From Rhopalosiphum padi (taxonomy: Eukaryota > Arthropoda > Insecta > Hemiptera > Aphididae), in the NCBI RefSeq assembly GCF_020882245.1, contig NC_083598.1, positions 28,867,858-28,931,857 on the forward strand: a stretch of DNA of 64,000 bases, in the 5' to 3' direction. Shown piece after piece: positions 52,201-64,000 of the stretch. The position numbers were made by a program, and so were the translations under genes. The notes under the pieces are model-generated. The model ran no database searches. It was given only the letters and a program-made list of their open reading frames with translations, and was not told the DNA's origin. Every line of letters starts with the position of its first letter. Within the stretch, counting starts at the first letter, position 1.

Positions 52201-55200
52201 CTTTATCTGATTCTTCTAAATCAACAACTTTTTGTAAAAGTTCACTAGCATTATCTTCATGAGAATCCATTCCATAAGAATGATCTAAAAATAAAATTTT
52301 TATAGTATTGGTTGTTATAAAAAAATATTAATTATACCTGGAAGGATTGACAGAATTGGTGTAATAAGCTGTGAAGTTTTTCTTTTCAAAATTGGAGCAG
52401 AAAACTGCCTGTTATAAACTTTATCACCTAGACATTTTTTTTACACATATTACTATAACATGATTTTAAATTATGATTAAATATCAGAATTATATACATC
52501 TATATATTTTAATGTATTTTTATGATTTTATAATTTTACCACTATGTATTACTTGTACATTTCAAATCTTTGGCATATTCATATTTAAGTAATTTAAAAT
52601 AAGTATTTAACTTTTATTTAAATAAAAATAATATGTAATGTATGCCTAACCATTGTGTTTAGGTCCATTTTTTGTTAAAGTAGAAGCGGGTGCAGACATA
52701 GTTCTCTTATAAGGCCATTTTTGACCAAAACTTGCACTGAGAGTTCGAACAGAATTTGATTCTGAAGAAGACGCCATAGATTCATGAGCTCTTTGAACTT
52801 TTTTAATAAATGAATCGCTAGTGATGTCAGAATTTCTTAAATCTGTAATAACAAAAAAAAACAAGTTTTTGTTTATTAAATTATATATTTTGTTATATAC
52901 ATTAGTTTATAAATAATTTGAAAAATTAATTATGTATTATCTTACCTCGTACATGAGTAATATCACCACTTTTTTTTAACTGTATCTGAGCTTCTATAAA
53001 TAGGGCATCAAACCGACCTAAGAAGAACTCCCATGAAAGTATTTTCCTGTCATTCAGTGTATTATGTAATTGATAAAGTGATTGTAATATCATGGGTCTA
53101 TCCACCATGACGGTATCAAAATGCATTTCCATACAATGAATTAAATTCTATTTAAATTAATAATTATCATTGTATTCAAAATAAATAAGATATTTATGTT
53201 GATTAACATTACCTTTAATGCAGAATCATGAATGGTGGGTAATAAAAGAGTTGCTCTTGTAGCTACATAAGTACTGCGGTCATCCATACTTGATAAAAGG
53301 TAACAAAATGCGTTTGTTATACATGACTGAAGAGTAGGATTATTTCTTAATGGTGTATTATCTACAAATCTAGATATTAGCACCACTTTTTCAACTTAAA
53401 AAAATAATAAAAACATTATAAATTAAGTATCATAATTAAATATTAAATTACCTATTTGATTTAATTATATATTTACATAAATAATAAATATATTAAAAGA
53501 TAATTATTACAATATATTATGTTGAAAATATAATTCAGTAGTAAGAAAGTGTTATTGAGAGTGTATAATTTTAACAATTAGATTAAAACTTGATTTTTAA
53601 ATACATTCACTTTTTTTATTGGTGGGCGAGGGTGGAGTTACCAAAATATAACAATATTAAATCTATATAAAAGTCTTATATTATTTAAAAATTACTTTTA
53701 ATAAGACTTGAAATTTAATACAATATTAAGCTTGTATGTAATATTTATAAATAATAACTCATATAGGTACACTTAAATTTAAACATTCATATATTATATA
53801 AATATCTAAAAACTTAACTAAAATAATATAATTAGAATTAAGCTATGTAGTTATTTACATGTAAGTATTATTTTAAAATATTATTTGATGTAATATAAAT
53901 ATAGTCTGTATAATTTATACCTGCATTGAAACGAGTACGCCAATCAGAGCTATGAAATTCATCTTTAATAAGTTTCCAAAAAATATCACTGCCACATGGT
54001 AATGATAAACAATGAAGCATAACAGGTATAGCTACTTCACAGAGATGAGATTTAATACCTTCTATACAGTCCCAAATGCTAAAAATAACATAATTCATAT
54101 TAAAAATGAATGAAACAATTTAAATCTTAAATATTTATTTGCATTATATTACATTTAGTTATATTCATTATGCATTTAATAAAAGTTATGTATTATAGGC
54201 TAAAATTACAAAAATGGACAGCTTTAAAGATGTATTTAAAAATAAATTTATTCTTTCTATTAAAAATTAAATTATAATTTATAATGATTCTTTATGTGGT
54301 AAATGTATTCTCAGGCCCCTAACCTTATATAATACTATATTAATAATAAAATGTAATATTTTAGTTAAATTAAACTTTAAATATTATACCAATATTTGTA
54401 CTTACTTCTTAATTATCAAATTTTCTTGACACCATATAACAAATCCTCTATGCTCTTTAACAGCTTTAGTTAAAGTATCACAGTGTAGAACTACAAGATG
54501 CAAGGACTGTAATAAATAATACTTGAAACTGGTGTCATTTGTTTTAGGGAACTCCTAAATAAAATATATTACAATTAAATAATTTATTATTTATAAAGTA
54601 TAAAAATGTAAATTTATAATAATCATATACTCTTAATTATTTATTCTTCTATTAAATTTTATTCTCATAACTTTTTTTATTTTAATTATTGTAATTTTAA
54701 AATATACCTACTAGATATTCTCTAAAATATAAATTAGATAGATATATAAAATAATGTTATAAAACTATATGCATAGTCATTACTCATTAGAGCTTAGGCA
54801 CATTTAAGATTATCTGAAGAGAGGATAATAATGATAATATATAATTCAGTAATATGTATAACATTTTAATTTTTAATTTTTTAATATATTTATTATATCC
54901 TTTTTGGTTATTATTGCAATTTTACTATATGTTTGCTGATTTAGGAAATACTCAATTTCTGTAATTATATAAATATAAATAATATTATTATAAAAATATG
55001 TGTTGCTATAATGATATTTAAAAAAGTACAAATTTTACATTGTATATGCATACTAGAAGAGTTAAAACTGAGATTTTTTTTCAAAATTTAAATATGTTTT
55101 ATAGATACTCTATAGTTTGTAAAAAAATACCAGATTCAATATTGCAGAAAACAGTAGAGAAATTGAGTGTTCCTTAAATCAGTGAACATAAGATATATAA

Positions 55201-58200
55201 ATTTGGTTAAAAGTGAAATCAGTTCTTAGCCCAGCAAATTTAAATATTAGTTTTGCAATAACTATTCATTGAGATTCACCAAATATATAAATATTGAAGT
55301 GCATACTTTAAGAATATGATACACTAATTGTAACTGGTCAGGAAGTTCATCAATTTTAATACGAAACCGTCCTTGAGCCGTTTGCCAAAAATCTTGAATA
55401 TTATGGATAGATTCATCAATTGGTTCATCATATTCGTTCATTAATTTGGCTTGTGCGACTCTTGCTGTTGCAACTCCTTAAAAATAGTATGCATTAATAA
55501 TTATAATTAATAATCTCATTATTTTATAAATAAATAATTAAATCAGTCAATATGCGGTTTAAAAATTTAATTAATTAATTAATAGAAACATTTGTCAAAA
55601 AGATAATTACCAACATCAGATTCTGTTAATGTAATAGCTCTGGCAATAGCTGGCATTACTGGAGTTAAATCTAATTGCTCTACTACAGTTTCGACTGTTG
55701 CAGTCATTAGCTGAAAAATTATTTTTGTTTAATTATTTTATCATAAACTTTTTATGTAATTATGAAAAACACAATAATTATAATAAAAAAATGTTACTTT
55801 CGAAAATTATATTTAATTTTGTTTAAAAACTAAAGCTTTAAATTATTTATTTGTAAACATTTTACTTGAGGCATATTAACTAAAAGTCCACCAATAGTGT
55901 CTGGGGTTAGCATAAATGATAAATTAGTTCCTTCACATTTTGATTCTTTTTTATCAACTTCGGTAGGTGTTTTTTTTGTATCATCAGAAAAACATTCTTC
56001 TATAATCGGATCCTTTAAATACAAATTTTTATAAATATAATACATCTAGATAAGGTACTTACAGCCTACAGGGTCGGCGTGACCAGAGCCGAAGGGCCGG
56101 TATTCCTGCCTGGGCCCTTGTACTGTGATACCCCAAAATACAGTATAAAATTATTGGGCCCCAGAAAATAATTTCTGCCTGGGCCCTCAGGTACCCAGAC
56201 CGACCCTGGGTAATTATAAATAATGCTAAAGGCAAGTTTAGGATATTTTCAAGAATATCCAAGATCTATGATCATTTGTGAACGATTTATATTAATATAC
56301 AATTATAAGTCATTGATTAAAAAATACTAAATTATACCAATACTTATATTATAGCAATAGACAATATTATCTTTATTCAGAAATAGATCCTTGGAAATAT
56401 CCTTGTAATATTGATGGTATTTTACTTACATCAGGAGGATGTGCTAAATTTGGTAAGGAAATATATTCTACTAATGAACTTGCTAGTTGATGCCATAATA
56501 CAATTAATTCACAAGATATACATTCCATTTTGTTTTCACAATCTCTGTGTGACTCAGTAAACCATCCAGTAATTAAAGAATTTGTAATTAATTTACATAC
56601 TTCATGGTTCATTGCACTTGCAAATCCTGTATGCCGTTCAATGCCATGTAATTCCATCTAAGTTAATTTTAAATTATTTACAATACATTTGTATATCAAT
56701 AATAATAAGTTGATACAATTTTATTTTTATTAAAACACACCTGTTTAGATGTTATATCCAACATTAACACACAACAACTGAGTTTCAAATCGTCTTCCAA
56801 CAAATCTGGTCGAGTATAATAATTTTGTTTATCTTCATCATCTGTAACGCTTTCTGTACGTTTAATTATAACAGGATCTGAAATATATAACTATTGTTAA
56901 AAACTATCAACTTGTTTTTAATTTATTTTCAAACATGTTTATGAATAAATACTAACCTAAATTACTCTTCACAAAATCAGATGCTTTTATATTTTCATGG
57001 TTATAGATTTTTTTAAGGCTGTCTAATCCATCTTTAAAGAAGTTAAATAGTAGATGAATTGGTATAATAATCTCTAAGCTAGTTAATACCTGCAAAATAT
57101 ATAATTATAATTTTAATCAAAAATATTAAGTACTCTAATAAGTAAAACTATTTTACCTGAATCCAAGTTAAAGCTTGTTCTTGTACTTTGGCACTTGTGC
57201 CTTTAAAACGTACCCCTATGAAATTGTATAGTTTTGTAGCATCAAATCCTAAAGGATTCATATCTGAGTCTAATATTTTGCTAAACATGAATTTTATATG
57301 GTATTAAAATAAACAATATTTTATATTATTCTTAATGATTTTATTTTTTTTTTTTATTAAGTAACTTTTATATTACCATAAAAGCATCCGTAATTCTGGT
57401 AATTCGTCAGGTGGAACATCCCGAACAATAGCTTCTAACCAATGTGGCATGATTAACTCCCATATTTCAGAAGTGACAATGTCATAAGGAACTAGACATA
57501 GCAATTGATTTAAGCCATTTTTAATTAGTGCAGTTTGACTTGCTAACATATCCCTAAATATTAAATGTATTATTATAAATAATATATTTTAATAATATCT
57601 CAGATAAGTAGACAACATACCAATTACCACCAACTTGTGCATATTCTGGTGGACATGGTAATAAACAGTTGACAAACGCTTCAAAATAATGTTGTCTAAC
57701 ACCTTTTAGCCACCGTTCACCTATATATTCTGTTTTCATATACTCTAAGGTACATTCTTGTTGGTCTATAATAAGAGTTAATAGAATAAAGTGTATAATT
57801 GTTGTTTGTATTAATTGTTACAAATTAATTATTTACTGGTGAGTAATTTGTAGATACTAGATTTTTAATTATAAGTAGCATGTACAATCATTTATCATTA
57901 CATAAGTAGATTTTTAATTATTAGTATTTTTTATGTTAATCATTTTTATTTACAACAATTCTATTAATATTTGCAATTATTTATTTTATTTTACTTGTAA
58001 TGTCAAGCATCTTATAAGGTAATTGTGTTTTAGAACAATACAATCAATATATATATATATCATAAAAATATGAATAATATGATAAAAAAAATCTTTACAT
58101 TTGGTTTTTATACAAATTGATTAGGTAGCAACTGAATTATATGCTACATATAGCATTTAAAGTGTTTATCTAACAATTTTAAGTCAAATCAGAAATTCAT

Positions 58201-61200
58201 TTTTTTTTTACAACTGTTATATATAGACCTATATTGCTAAATGCTAACCCTGATGTCATAAGTCTAAATTCTCAATGTACATTATGGAACTTTGGAAAAA
58301 TTTTTGTTATAAATTGTGTGAATAGTTTTCTAAAATCTGCTGTAAAACCAATAACATACTTTACCAAGAATCAAAAACAATTTTTAAGAAAACAATTATA
58401 ATATATCTGAGGTTCATATTTACCATCATAAGAATAAGCAGTGACATGAAACCAATGAAATAATATAGATAATAATCTTCCCATTATACTAGAACGAGGA
58501 GGTTCCTGATCTTCTATTCGATATAAAGCAACTAATAACCAAACACCAGTTCTGCCCATAAGCTGTCTATCATTTATTGTGACTTCTGGTTGTTCGTCCT
58601 CTTTGTCTGTCTTGCTAGATGACATTGTACCTTTTACCTTAGCTCCAAATACAGCTGCTTTATTTTGGCTTTCTTTAGTAGCCTCAGAGATAGGTGCCCG
58701 TACTTCTTTTAATAAACTAAAATATATTACATAATATAATTTAATTTAAATACATTGTATATAATCTTTTGAATATTTACCTAACAATTGACTCAACCAA
58801 ATAAGTTTGCATCTCATTGTCTAATTCTCCAGCTGATTTTAAAGTCCAGTGAACAATATGGTCTATATTTTCTGAATGAATGTGTTTATTACAATCTGAA
58901 CATAATCTAATGGGTCGATTATTATTCATGGATGCACACTCAGGTGAAAAACATGTCACACTAATCATAGTATTTTGTGATTTACATTCCTTAAAATAAT
59001 TTAAATATAACTGTAAAATTTAAAATTAAGATAGTTATAACTTAACTTTATTTACTTGATATTCACATTTCCATGTAGCTAAAAGTAATGGTTGTAAAAC
59101 AATATGGAATTGATATGATGGCTTTTTATTATGTAAATCTTCTGCACAATCAGTACATAAGTAAAATGGTGGTGGACAGTTTTCAGCATGTTTCATAGAT
59201 AATTCATGATTTAAACATACACGTTCAGCAGGACCATAACCCACTTTTGGGCAATTTTTTTTTTGGCATAATAATGCCAACCAATTTCCTTAAAGTAATG
59301 AAATGTTACATTAGTTAAATTAAAATTCAAGTATTTTTTTTAATTATTATAGATAATCATCATAATAATAATTTAATATATTAACACAATATTATACAGA
59401 AAGAATAGTTAAACCTACTAGTAATTACTTAATAGTTACTAGTATATTAATTATAATTTACCTTAATTGATCATTTTTAATTATTATATAATATATTTTT
59501 ATAAGATATATAAGAGTATCTATATAGTTAAAATTTCCTAAAATGTTTTTATAATCACATATTTTGTAAATTAATTAAAAATTGGACTTAGGTACAATGC
59601 AGATACTTTAAAGTTGAAAATAATTAAAATAAGGAAATAGGTAATTTGTATTACCTAAGTTTCAGTTTTAATATAAAATATAAATTAAAATAACATACCT
59701 ATTAGGCATTAATTTAAAAAAATACCAATTACAAATACCTAAGTTATATTCTTTATATAAAGTGCTACGAGTTTAATAAATTAAAAGTGATAAAATTACA
59801 AAAACCTCAAAATTATTTTTAAAGTAGTTAATTTTTTTTTAATAGATAATTTAACAATGTATTTATTTAAAGTGAGAAAAAAAGTATGTGAGTAAATCCA
59901 ATTTATATACTTAATTAAGGAATCATTTTCAAATATGAAACAATAATACAAATAATTACCAATTGATTTAGGTTTATTTCTGTCAAATTTATTGGCATTG
60001 TACAAAGGCCAATAATTGAATAATAACCTTGCAGCGTGATATCTTGCCACTGAAGTTCCATATGCAATTACCACAAGTAAATCTTTTTTTATATTTTTTT
60101 TGAATGTCATAAGACGTTCAACTAGTTGTAAATGTAATGCTAATAACAAACCACAACACATAAAAACGTTTGATATTTTATTTAGTATTTTAATTTACCT
60201 GTATCAAATGTATTTTGAAAAACTAGCAATAAAATCCCAGCTACAGATAATGCCGCATTGTTCATGCATTTATTTCTAGCTAAAAAACAAAATTAATACG
60301 CTTGTATTATGGTTAAGTTAAAAAAATAATATGGTATTAATAAATTTACGTATAGTAAATGGTATCACAAAATAACATAATGTGTTGATCAAGTCGTGGT
60401 GTACTGATGAAGGTAGTACTTGAAAAGCAGTTGCAATCATATATGGTAAGCTTTCCAAAGTATCACCACCAAGAAAAGGAACCAAACAGGCCACACATTG
60501 ATTGAATGCTTCTCCAAACGCTAATCAAATGTATTATGTGTCATATAAATGTAGGTATCCAAAGTTTATTTTAAAACTATAAGTACCTACCAATTTAATT
60601 TTCATAAATAGAATGACTTTATAGTAAAGGTAAATGTCTAAAGAAATTAATATACTATACAGGGTGATTCTTTTATCATGAACTGCTCATTATTTCAAAA
60701 AGTATTCATGTTTTTGAAAACAATTTTTGATTTAGTTTTGTTATTAAAAAGTTATATTTTTTAATATTTTTATCCTTATATTTTTTTAAGTTTTTACTTT
60801 TTTGAATGACAACATAAAGTTTTAATTTCATATTCCAAAGCAGAATATTTTTCTAAGTAATTAGATACTTAAAAATCGAATTTAGGGCGAGTAGTTTATG
60901 AGTTATACATATTTAAAGTTTAGACAAGCTTATAAAAATATAAGGATAAGAAATAATAGAAAATATAATTTTTTAATAAAACCGTTGTTTTTTTAACAAT
61001 TTGAAACTATGTAAAAAAATGTTTTCAAAAACATGAATACTTTTTGAAATAATGAGTGGTTCATGATAAAAGAATTAACCTGTATACTTAAGAATTAATA
61101 ATTTTTTTGTATTTGATATTAACAATTAATTTGTAAATAAATTAGATAAAAATTACAGAAAATTTATATTATAAATGTAACCCACCTGTAAATAGCGATG

Positions 61201-61430
61201 TCAAAGTATCCCCCCCTCCCCAAACTCATTCCTTGAAAGTATCTATAGATACCTAAATTACCTACCTTGTAAACCAGTATTAATAGAAGATGCAGAATGA
61301 AGTAAAGATTCAAGGGCAGAATACAAGCCAGTGTAATCCAATGTTGGATAGAGAGCTAAACGATTAGCATCCATTTCTGGGTGTAAAATCATTTCATGTG
61401 GTGATTCTGAAACTTCTTTTAACATTGCTA
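43217..61430 (-). CDS. unc79: UNC79, NALCN sodium-leak channel complex subunit (N-terminus outside window)
   Basis: At least 46 coding exons, read from about 61429 down to the stop at 43217. The 5'-most are near 61266-61429, 60350-60521, 60199-60281, 59960-60139, 59055-59289, 58780-58989 and 58424-58718. The 3'-most are 44424-44602, 44004-44247, 43759-43899, 43540-43665 and 43217-43414. More than 2,000 codons are present. Family marks in order: YPTLDYTGLYSALESL; ERLMTFKKNIKKDLLVVIAYG; Cys-rich modules (CQKKNC...CTDC; CFSPEC...CSDC); WELIMPHWLEAI; LHCLSLPCGSDIFWKLIKDE; and LSWEFFLGRFDALFIEAQIQ. It ends FKMAQIELQSSQ...FYNV. UNC79 is a huge HEAT-like cytosolic protein that, with UNC80, stabilises the NALCN channel in neurons. 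The exon or exons for roughly the first 75 residues were not found and probably lie beyond the window or in unread intron. Confidence 0.93.
45573..47424. other. Large unc79 intron with an unexplained coding-like stretch
   Basis: 1.85 kb between two unc79 exons that join normally. Most is AT-rich and featureless. On the minus strand 46280-46465 is a 61-codon open frame, KYIIFDRDILIGKIQKG then SLKIEYTPSDIV. Its look recalls the C-terminal RNase H end of copia-type polyproteins, but the match is weak. It has no ATG and no clear splice sites. Confidence 0.4.
48989..49279. mobile_element. piggyBac-type MITE at TTAA, in an unc79 intron
   Basis: The element (48993-49275, 283 bp) is flanked by TTAA at 48989-48992 and 49276-49279. 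The left end CACTTTCAATGC is inverse to the right end GCGTTGAAAGTG (11 of 12). The interior is less AT-rich than its surroundings and has GCGTCACGG and GCGCGGCGTCGCGA stretches. No ORF. Confidence 0.85.
56069..56208. mobile_element. GC-richer MITE with CAGGGTCGG ends, in an unc79 intron
   Basis: 140 bp whose ends CAGGGTCGG and CCGACCCTG are exact inverses. Internal GCCTGGGCCCT blocks repeat in the same orientation on either side of a short AT core. Much less AT-rich than its surroundings. I found no matching target duplication, so the family is unassigned. The minus-strand ORF across it is a by-product. Confidence 0.65.
60658..61084. mobile_element. Foldback MITE with long inverted ends, TA target, in an unc79 intron
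   Basis: The left CAGGGTGATTCTTTTATCAT and the reversed right CAGGTTAATTCTTTTATCAT continue as GAACxxCTCATTATTTCAAA and AAGTATTCATGTTTTTGAAA for about 60 bp. TA flanks both ends (60658-60659, 61083-61084). Inner blocks (TTTTTATCCTTATATTT and its inverse) also pair, so most of the element could fold on itself. Fits a Tc1/mariner-type MITE; no transposase. Confidence 0.8.
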
Positions 61431-61849
61431 AAACATAACATAATACATATTTTTAAATAAATAGCTTGTAATTACAATAAATACAATAAAAATTTTACTG
61501 TAGAAATAAAAGTAATGGTACCTATAATTATTGAACTGTAATAACTAATAATATTATTATTTATTAGGTACCTATATAAAATATAATTTCGTTTGAATAA
61601 CATTGTAAAAAGTAGAAATATTAAAGAAAAATAATATTATCAGTTTTATTTATTATAAATACTAAAATATTAAATATAGTTAACAAGTTTATTATTTTTG
61701 TTACTAAAAAGTTAGCGATTATTTTATTTATTAAGTTCTATAGTTTTCAAGAGAGCTAATAGAAAATAGTTGTGTAAATACAAGATAATATGTAACTATT
61801 TTAGATTTTGAACGGAGTGATAAATGTATTGAGTCTACAATGATGTGTG

Positions 61850-62360
61850 TTTTTTTTATTTTTGTGTGTCTGTCATCACGTTTTGGAGTAGTAATAATGC
61901 TTTGATTTTTGACTTCAACCCCTCTTTGAAAAAGAAAATTCATCTACTTAGTACTTTGGAGGGTCAAAAGTAAAAAATTTCCCATAATTTTTAAAAGCGT
62001 CAGGAGAAACCTGAAAAAATAACGAAAAACGGGAATTTTTACGCATAACCACTTTTCAACAAAATCGATTTTTGGATTTTGCTGTAACTCGAAAAGACGA
62101 AAACGAATCATTATAAATATTTGAAATTTTCACCAAATATTTATATTAGCTTTATCTATTTAAGGTTAAATTTTCAAAATATTTAGAATTTTTTTAAACT
62201 ATTTATAAACTATCGAAATTTTCGATTTATCTAAATTTTTTTTCTTAAAATGCCGATAAAAAAATTTAGCTTTCCAAAAAATCTTTAAAATTGAATACAA
62301 GCTTTATTATTAATTGTACTTATCGTAGTAAAAAAAATTCAAAAATCGTTAGTCACAATT
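61850..62360. repeat. Dispersed repeat, copy B (inverted)
   Basis: Reverse complement of the family seen at 10371-10862. Shared blocks include TGTGTGTCTGTCATCACG, TTGATTTTTGACTTCAACC, TACTTTGGAGGGTCAAAAGT and, further in, TTACTACGATAAGTACAA in reverse. The flanking motif with AGAATCGTTTTTCG probably marks a terminus of the parent element. Confidence 0.7.
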
Positions 62361-62961
62361 TTTGTTTATAAGCATTTAAAGTTCAAATGTTTACGAAATA
62401 TATCAAAACCGCAAAAATCATTGACTCATTGACTAACAAATCATCTCCGTTCAGAATCGTTTTTCGTATTACAATTTTGCAGTTGAAAATTCATAAAATT
62501 TTTCTGATTTATACTTAAGGTTAAAAAACCCAGTACAAGGTTATCCATAAATTATCCTTCAAGTAACTGTAAAAAAAAATTCTAACGTCAATATAGAAAA
62601 AATTTTATGAGCGTATAAAATGAAAATTTTTTTCGAAATCCAGTAAAATAACGATATATTACAATTTAAATATAGGTAATACAATATATCCTACTAATTA
62701 TCATTGACTGATAAATCATCTCCGTTTAGAATCGTTTTTCGTTATATCCGTTATAGTGACCAGTGACCTACTCTCCATCTCTACTATACAGCAGAGCGAT
62801 ACCCACTTGCCCACCTTTTTTTTATAATTATAATTATTTTATCGATTATTCTGTTATATTTACTTATTTTAAAGTACAAAATATAATAATCCTTTGGAAG
62901 ATTGAAATACACACTGACTAAAATTATATTTTGAAATTACAAATTTATTACAAAAAATGTG

Positions 62962-63140
62962 ATGGCGTGCAGGCACGTAATTTAGGGGTCGATAAGAGCG
63001 ATCCCCCTCCCTAAAGATCGTATTGTAGTAACTATAATAATTAATAAAAACATTTTTAAAGCCTCAACTATTCTGAAAAAGGTTAATCGCTCCCCCCCTT
63101 CAAAAAAAAATAAGCACCTATTTACGTGTCTTATGGCGTG
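62962..63140. mobile_element. hAT-type MITE, 163 bp, 8-bp target duplication
   Basis: The element covers 62970-63132, left end CAGGCACGTAATTTAGG, right end reversed AAGACACGTAAATAGG. It is flanked by ATGGCGTG at 62962-62969 and 63133-63140. Inverted ends are imperfect but the duplication is exact. Internal GATCCCCCTCCC and GCTCCCCCCTTC runs resemble those of the 42693-42832 element. Confidence 0.8.
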
Positions 63141-64000
63141 TATAGTAATAGCTATAGGTATGAAATATCACAGTATTGCTGAGTGACTCAATAATTATCT
63201 TACACACTTTAAAGATGTGTTAAACGATTAAACAATTTTAATTAGGTAGTGACTTATCAAACACTTACTATAAAAAAATTTAAAATCCAAATTCATATGA
63301 TGGCACTATTTGCACGCACGACACACAGAGTACAGAGATACTTTTAGTCTTTACCAACTAGAGCCGACTAGCCGATGAACTGAATATCAGCCCCCCCCTA
63401 TCATATTATTTTTTCAACTACGATACTGAAAATAATTCCAAGCCCTTATAGTATATTAGTATTTATAATAATTTTAATATAAATTGTAACATTTAATTTT
63501 TTATTTTTACAAAAGATATCAAAATATTGGTTACACAGCTTTTTTTTACTATTATGCACCACTATAAAATGTAAATTATTTTAGTTGCCGTAAAATAAAT
63601 TTAAGATAATTTAATACAGTTTAATATAAAAGTCAATAAGTATAGTCATAAGTATTTATTAATAATGATATACAATGTTGATTAATCATCTCAACTTTAT
63701 GAGGTAAAAATAATATAAACATACTAGGACGCTAGGTAGATTGTTACACAAAATTATGTAGTAAGAACTCAAATTATTTATATACTAATATTGTATAAAG
63801 ATAATATGGTGACTGAAGTGGTATATGACTCGTTTTTTTCTTAATTTAAATTAATAATATGAATATATTATATTTTTTTCTCGGCCGAAAGCTCAAGCCC
63901 CGGGACTATGGTATCATCACTGACTCATCCCCCCGTTAGGAAAAAATTACTTAAATAAAATAAAATCATTTTTCTGACATGTGGTATAAATGGGATCGGA

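Larger units (their letters stand above)
61431..64000. other. Upstream unc79 intron or 5' flank, repeat-rich
   Basis: No coding exon identified. It contains the inverted copy of the 10371-10862 repeat (61850-62360), two occurrences of the ATCATCTCCGTTYAGAATCG motif (about 62442 and 62715), a hAT MITE (62970-63132), and near the right edge a GC-richer patch (about 63880-63945) that may be another element end. Whether this is intron or promoter cannot be decided. Confidence 0.5.

Noticed and set aside
56059..56262. 67-codon minus-strand ORF
   Set aside because: By-product of the GC-richer CAGGGTCGG MITE; the unc79 frame continues normally on either side.
61431..64000. Search for the missing first exon or exons of unc79
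   Set aside because: No minus-strand frame resembling the family N-terminus was found; the sequence is occupied by repeats.

Overview
This window is eukaryotic nuclear DNA from an insect. It is very AT-rich. The genes are cut into small exons by GT-AG introns, and the intervening DNA is full of short transposon remnants. The gene set (a nucleoplasmin-FKBP39 fusion, one hopscotch-type JAK, LSM10, unc79) is arthropod-like. The repeat termini, including a motif containing GATTCTGAGCGGAGATG, fit an aphid or close hemipteran. The aphid assignment is an inference, not a proof.

Layout. On the plus strand: a SURP/G-patch splicing protein (SUGP1-like, 80-4608); an ORF1-only non-LTR retroposon (7783-9279); a BORCS7-like BORC subunit (13100-13417); an FKBP39-type nuclear immunophilin (15787-20282); and an intronless stand-alone nucleoplasmin-like paralogue (23110-23523). 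RFC3 lies on the minus strand (24369-26705), head-to-head with the ubiquitin-RpS27A fusion gene on the plus strand (28104-29464). A complete JAK kinase (minus, 30154-39405) is head-to-head with LSM10 (plus, 41052-41615). From 43217 to the right the minus strand carries at least 46 exons of unc79, whose N-terminal exon or exons are not in the window. I rebuilt reading frames across the introns. Exon phases close exactly for SUGP1, FKBP39, RFC3, RpS27A, LSM10 and JAK.

The genes are housekeeping or signalling genes with no operon logic: splicing, lysosome positioning, histone chaperone/prolyl isomerase, clamp loading, ubiquitin/ribosome supply, JAK-STAT signalling, histone pre-mRNA processing, and NALCN channel assembly.

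The most unusual content is between and inside the genes. Five hAT-type insertions have exact 8-bp target duplications, one nested inside another. Two piggyBac-type MITEs sit at TTAA. There are several TA-flanked or foldback elements. One LINE copy has an intact ORF1, perfect 13-bp target duplications and no ORF2. A perfect 40-bp palindrome lies between JAK and LSM10. A paralogue has kept only the nucleoplasmin core next to its FKBP parent. The encoded ubiquitin differs from the animal consensus at three positions. No CRISPR array, tRNA or rRNA gene was seen.
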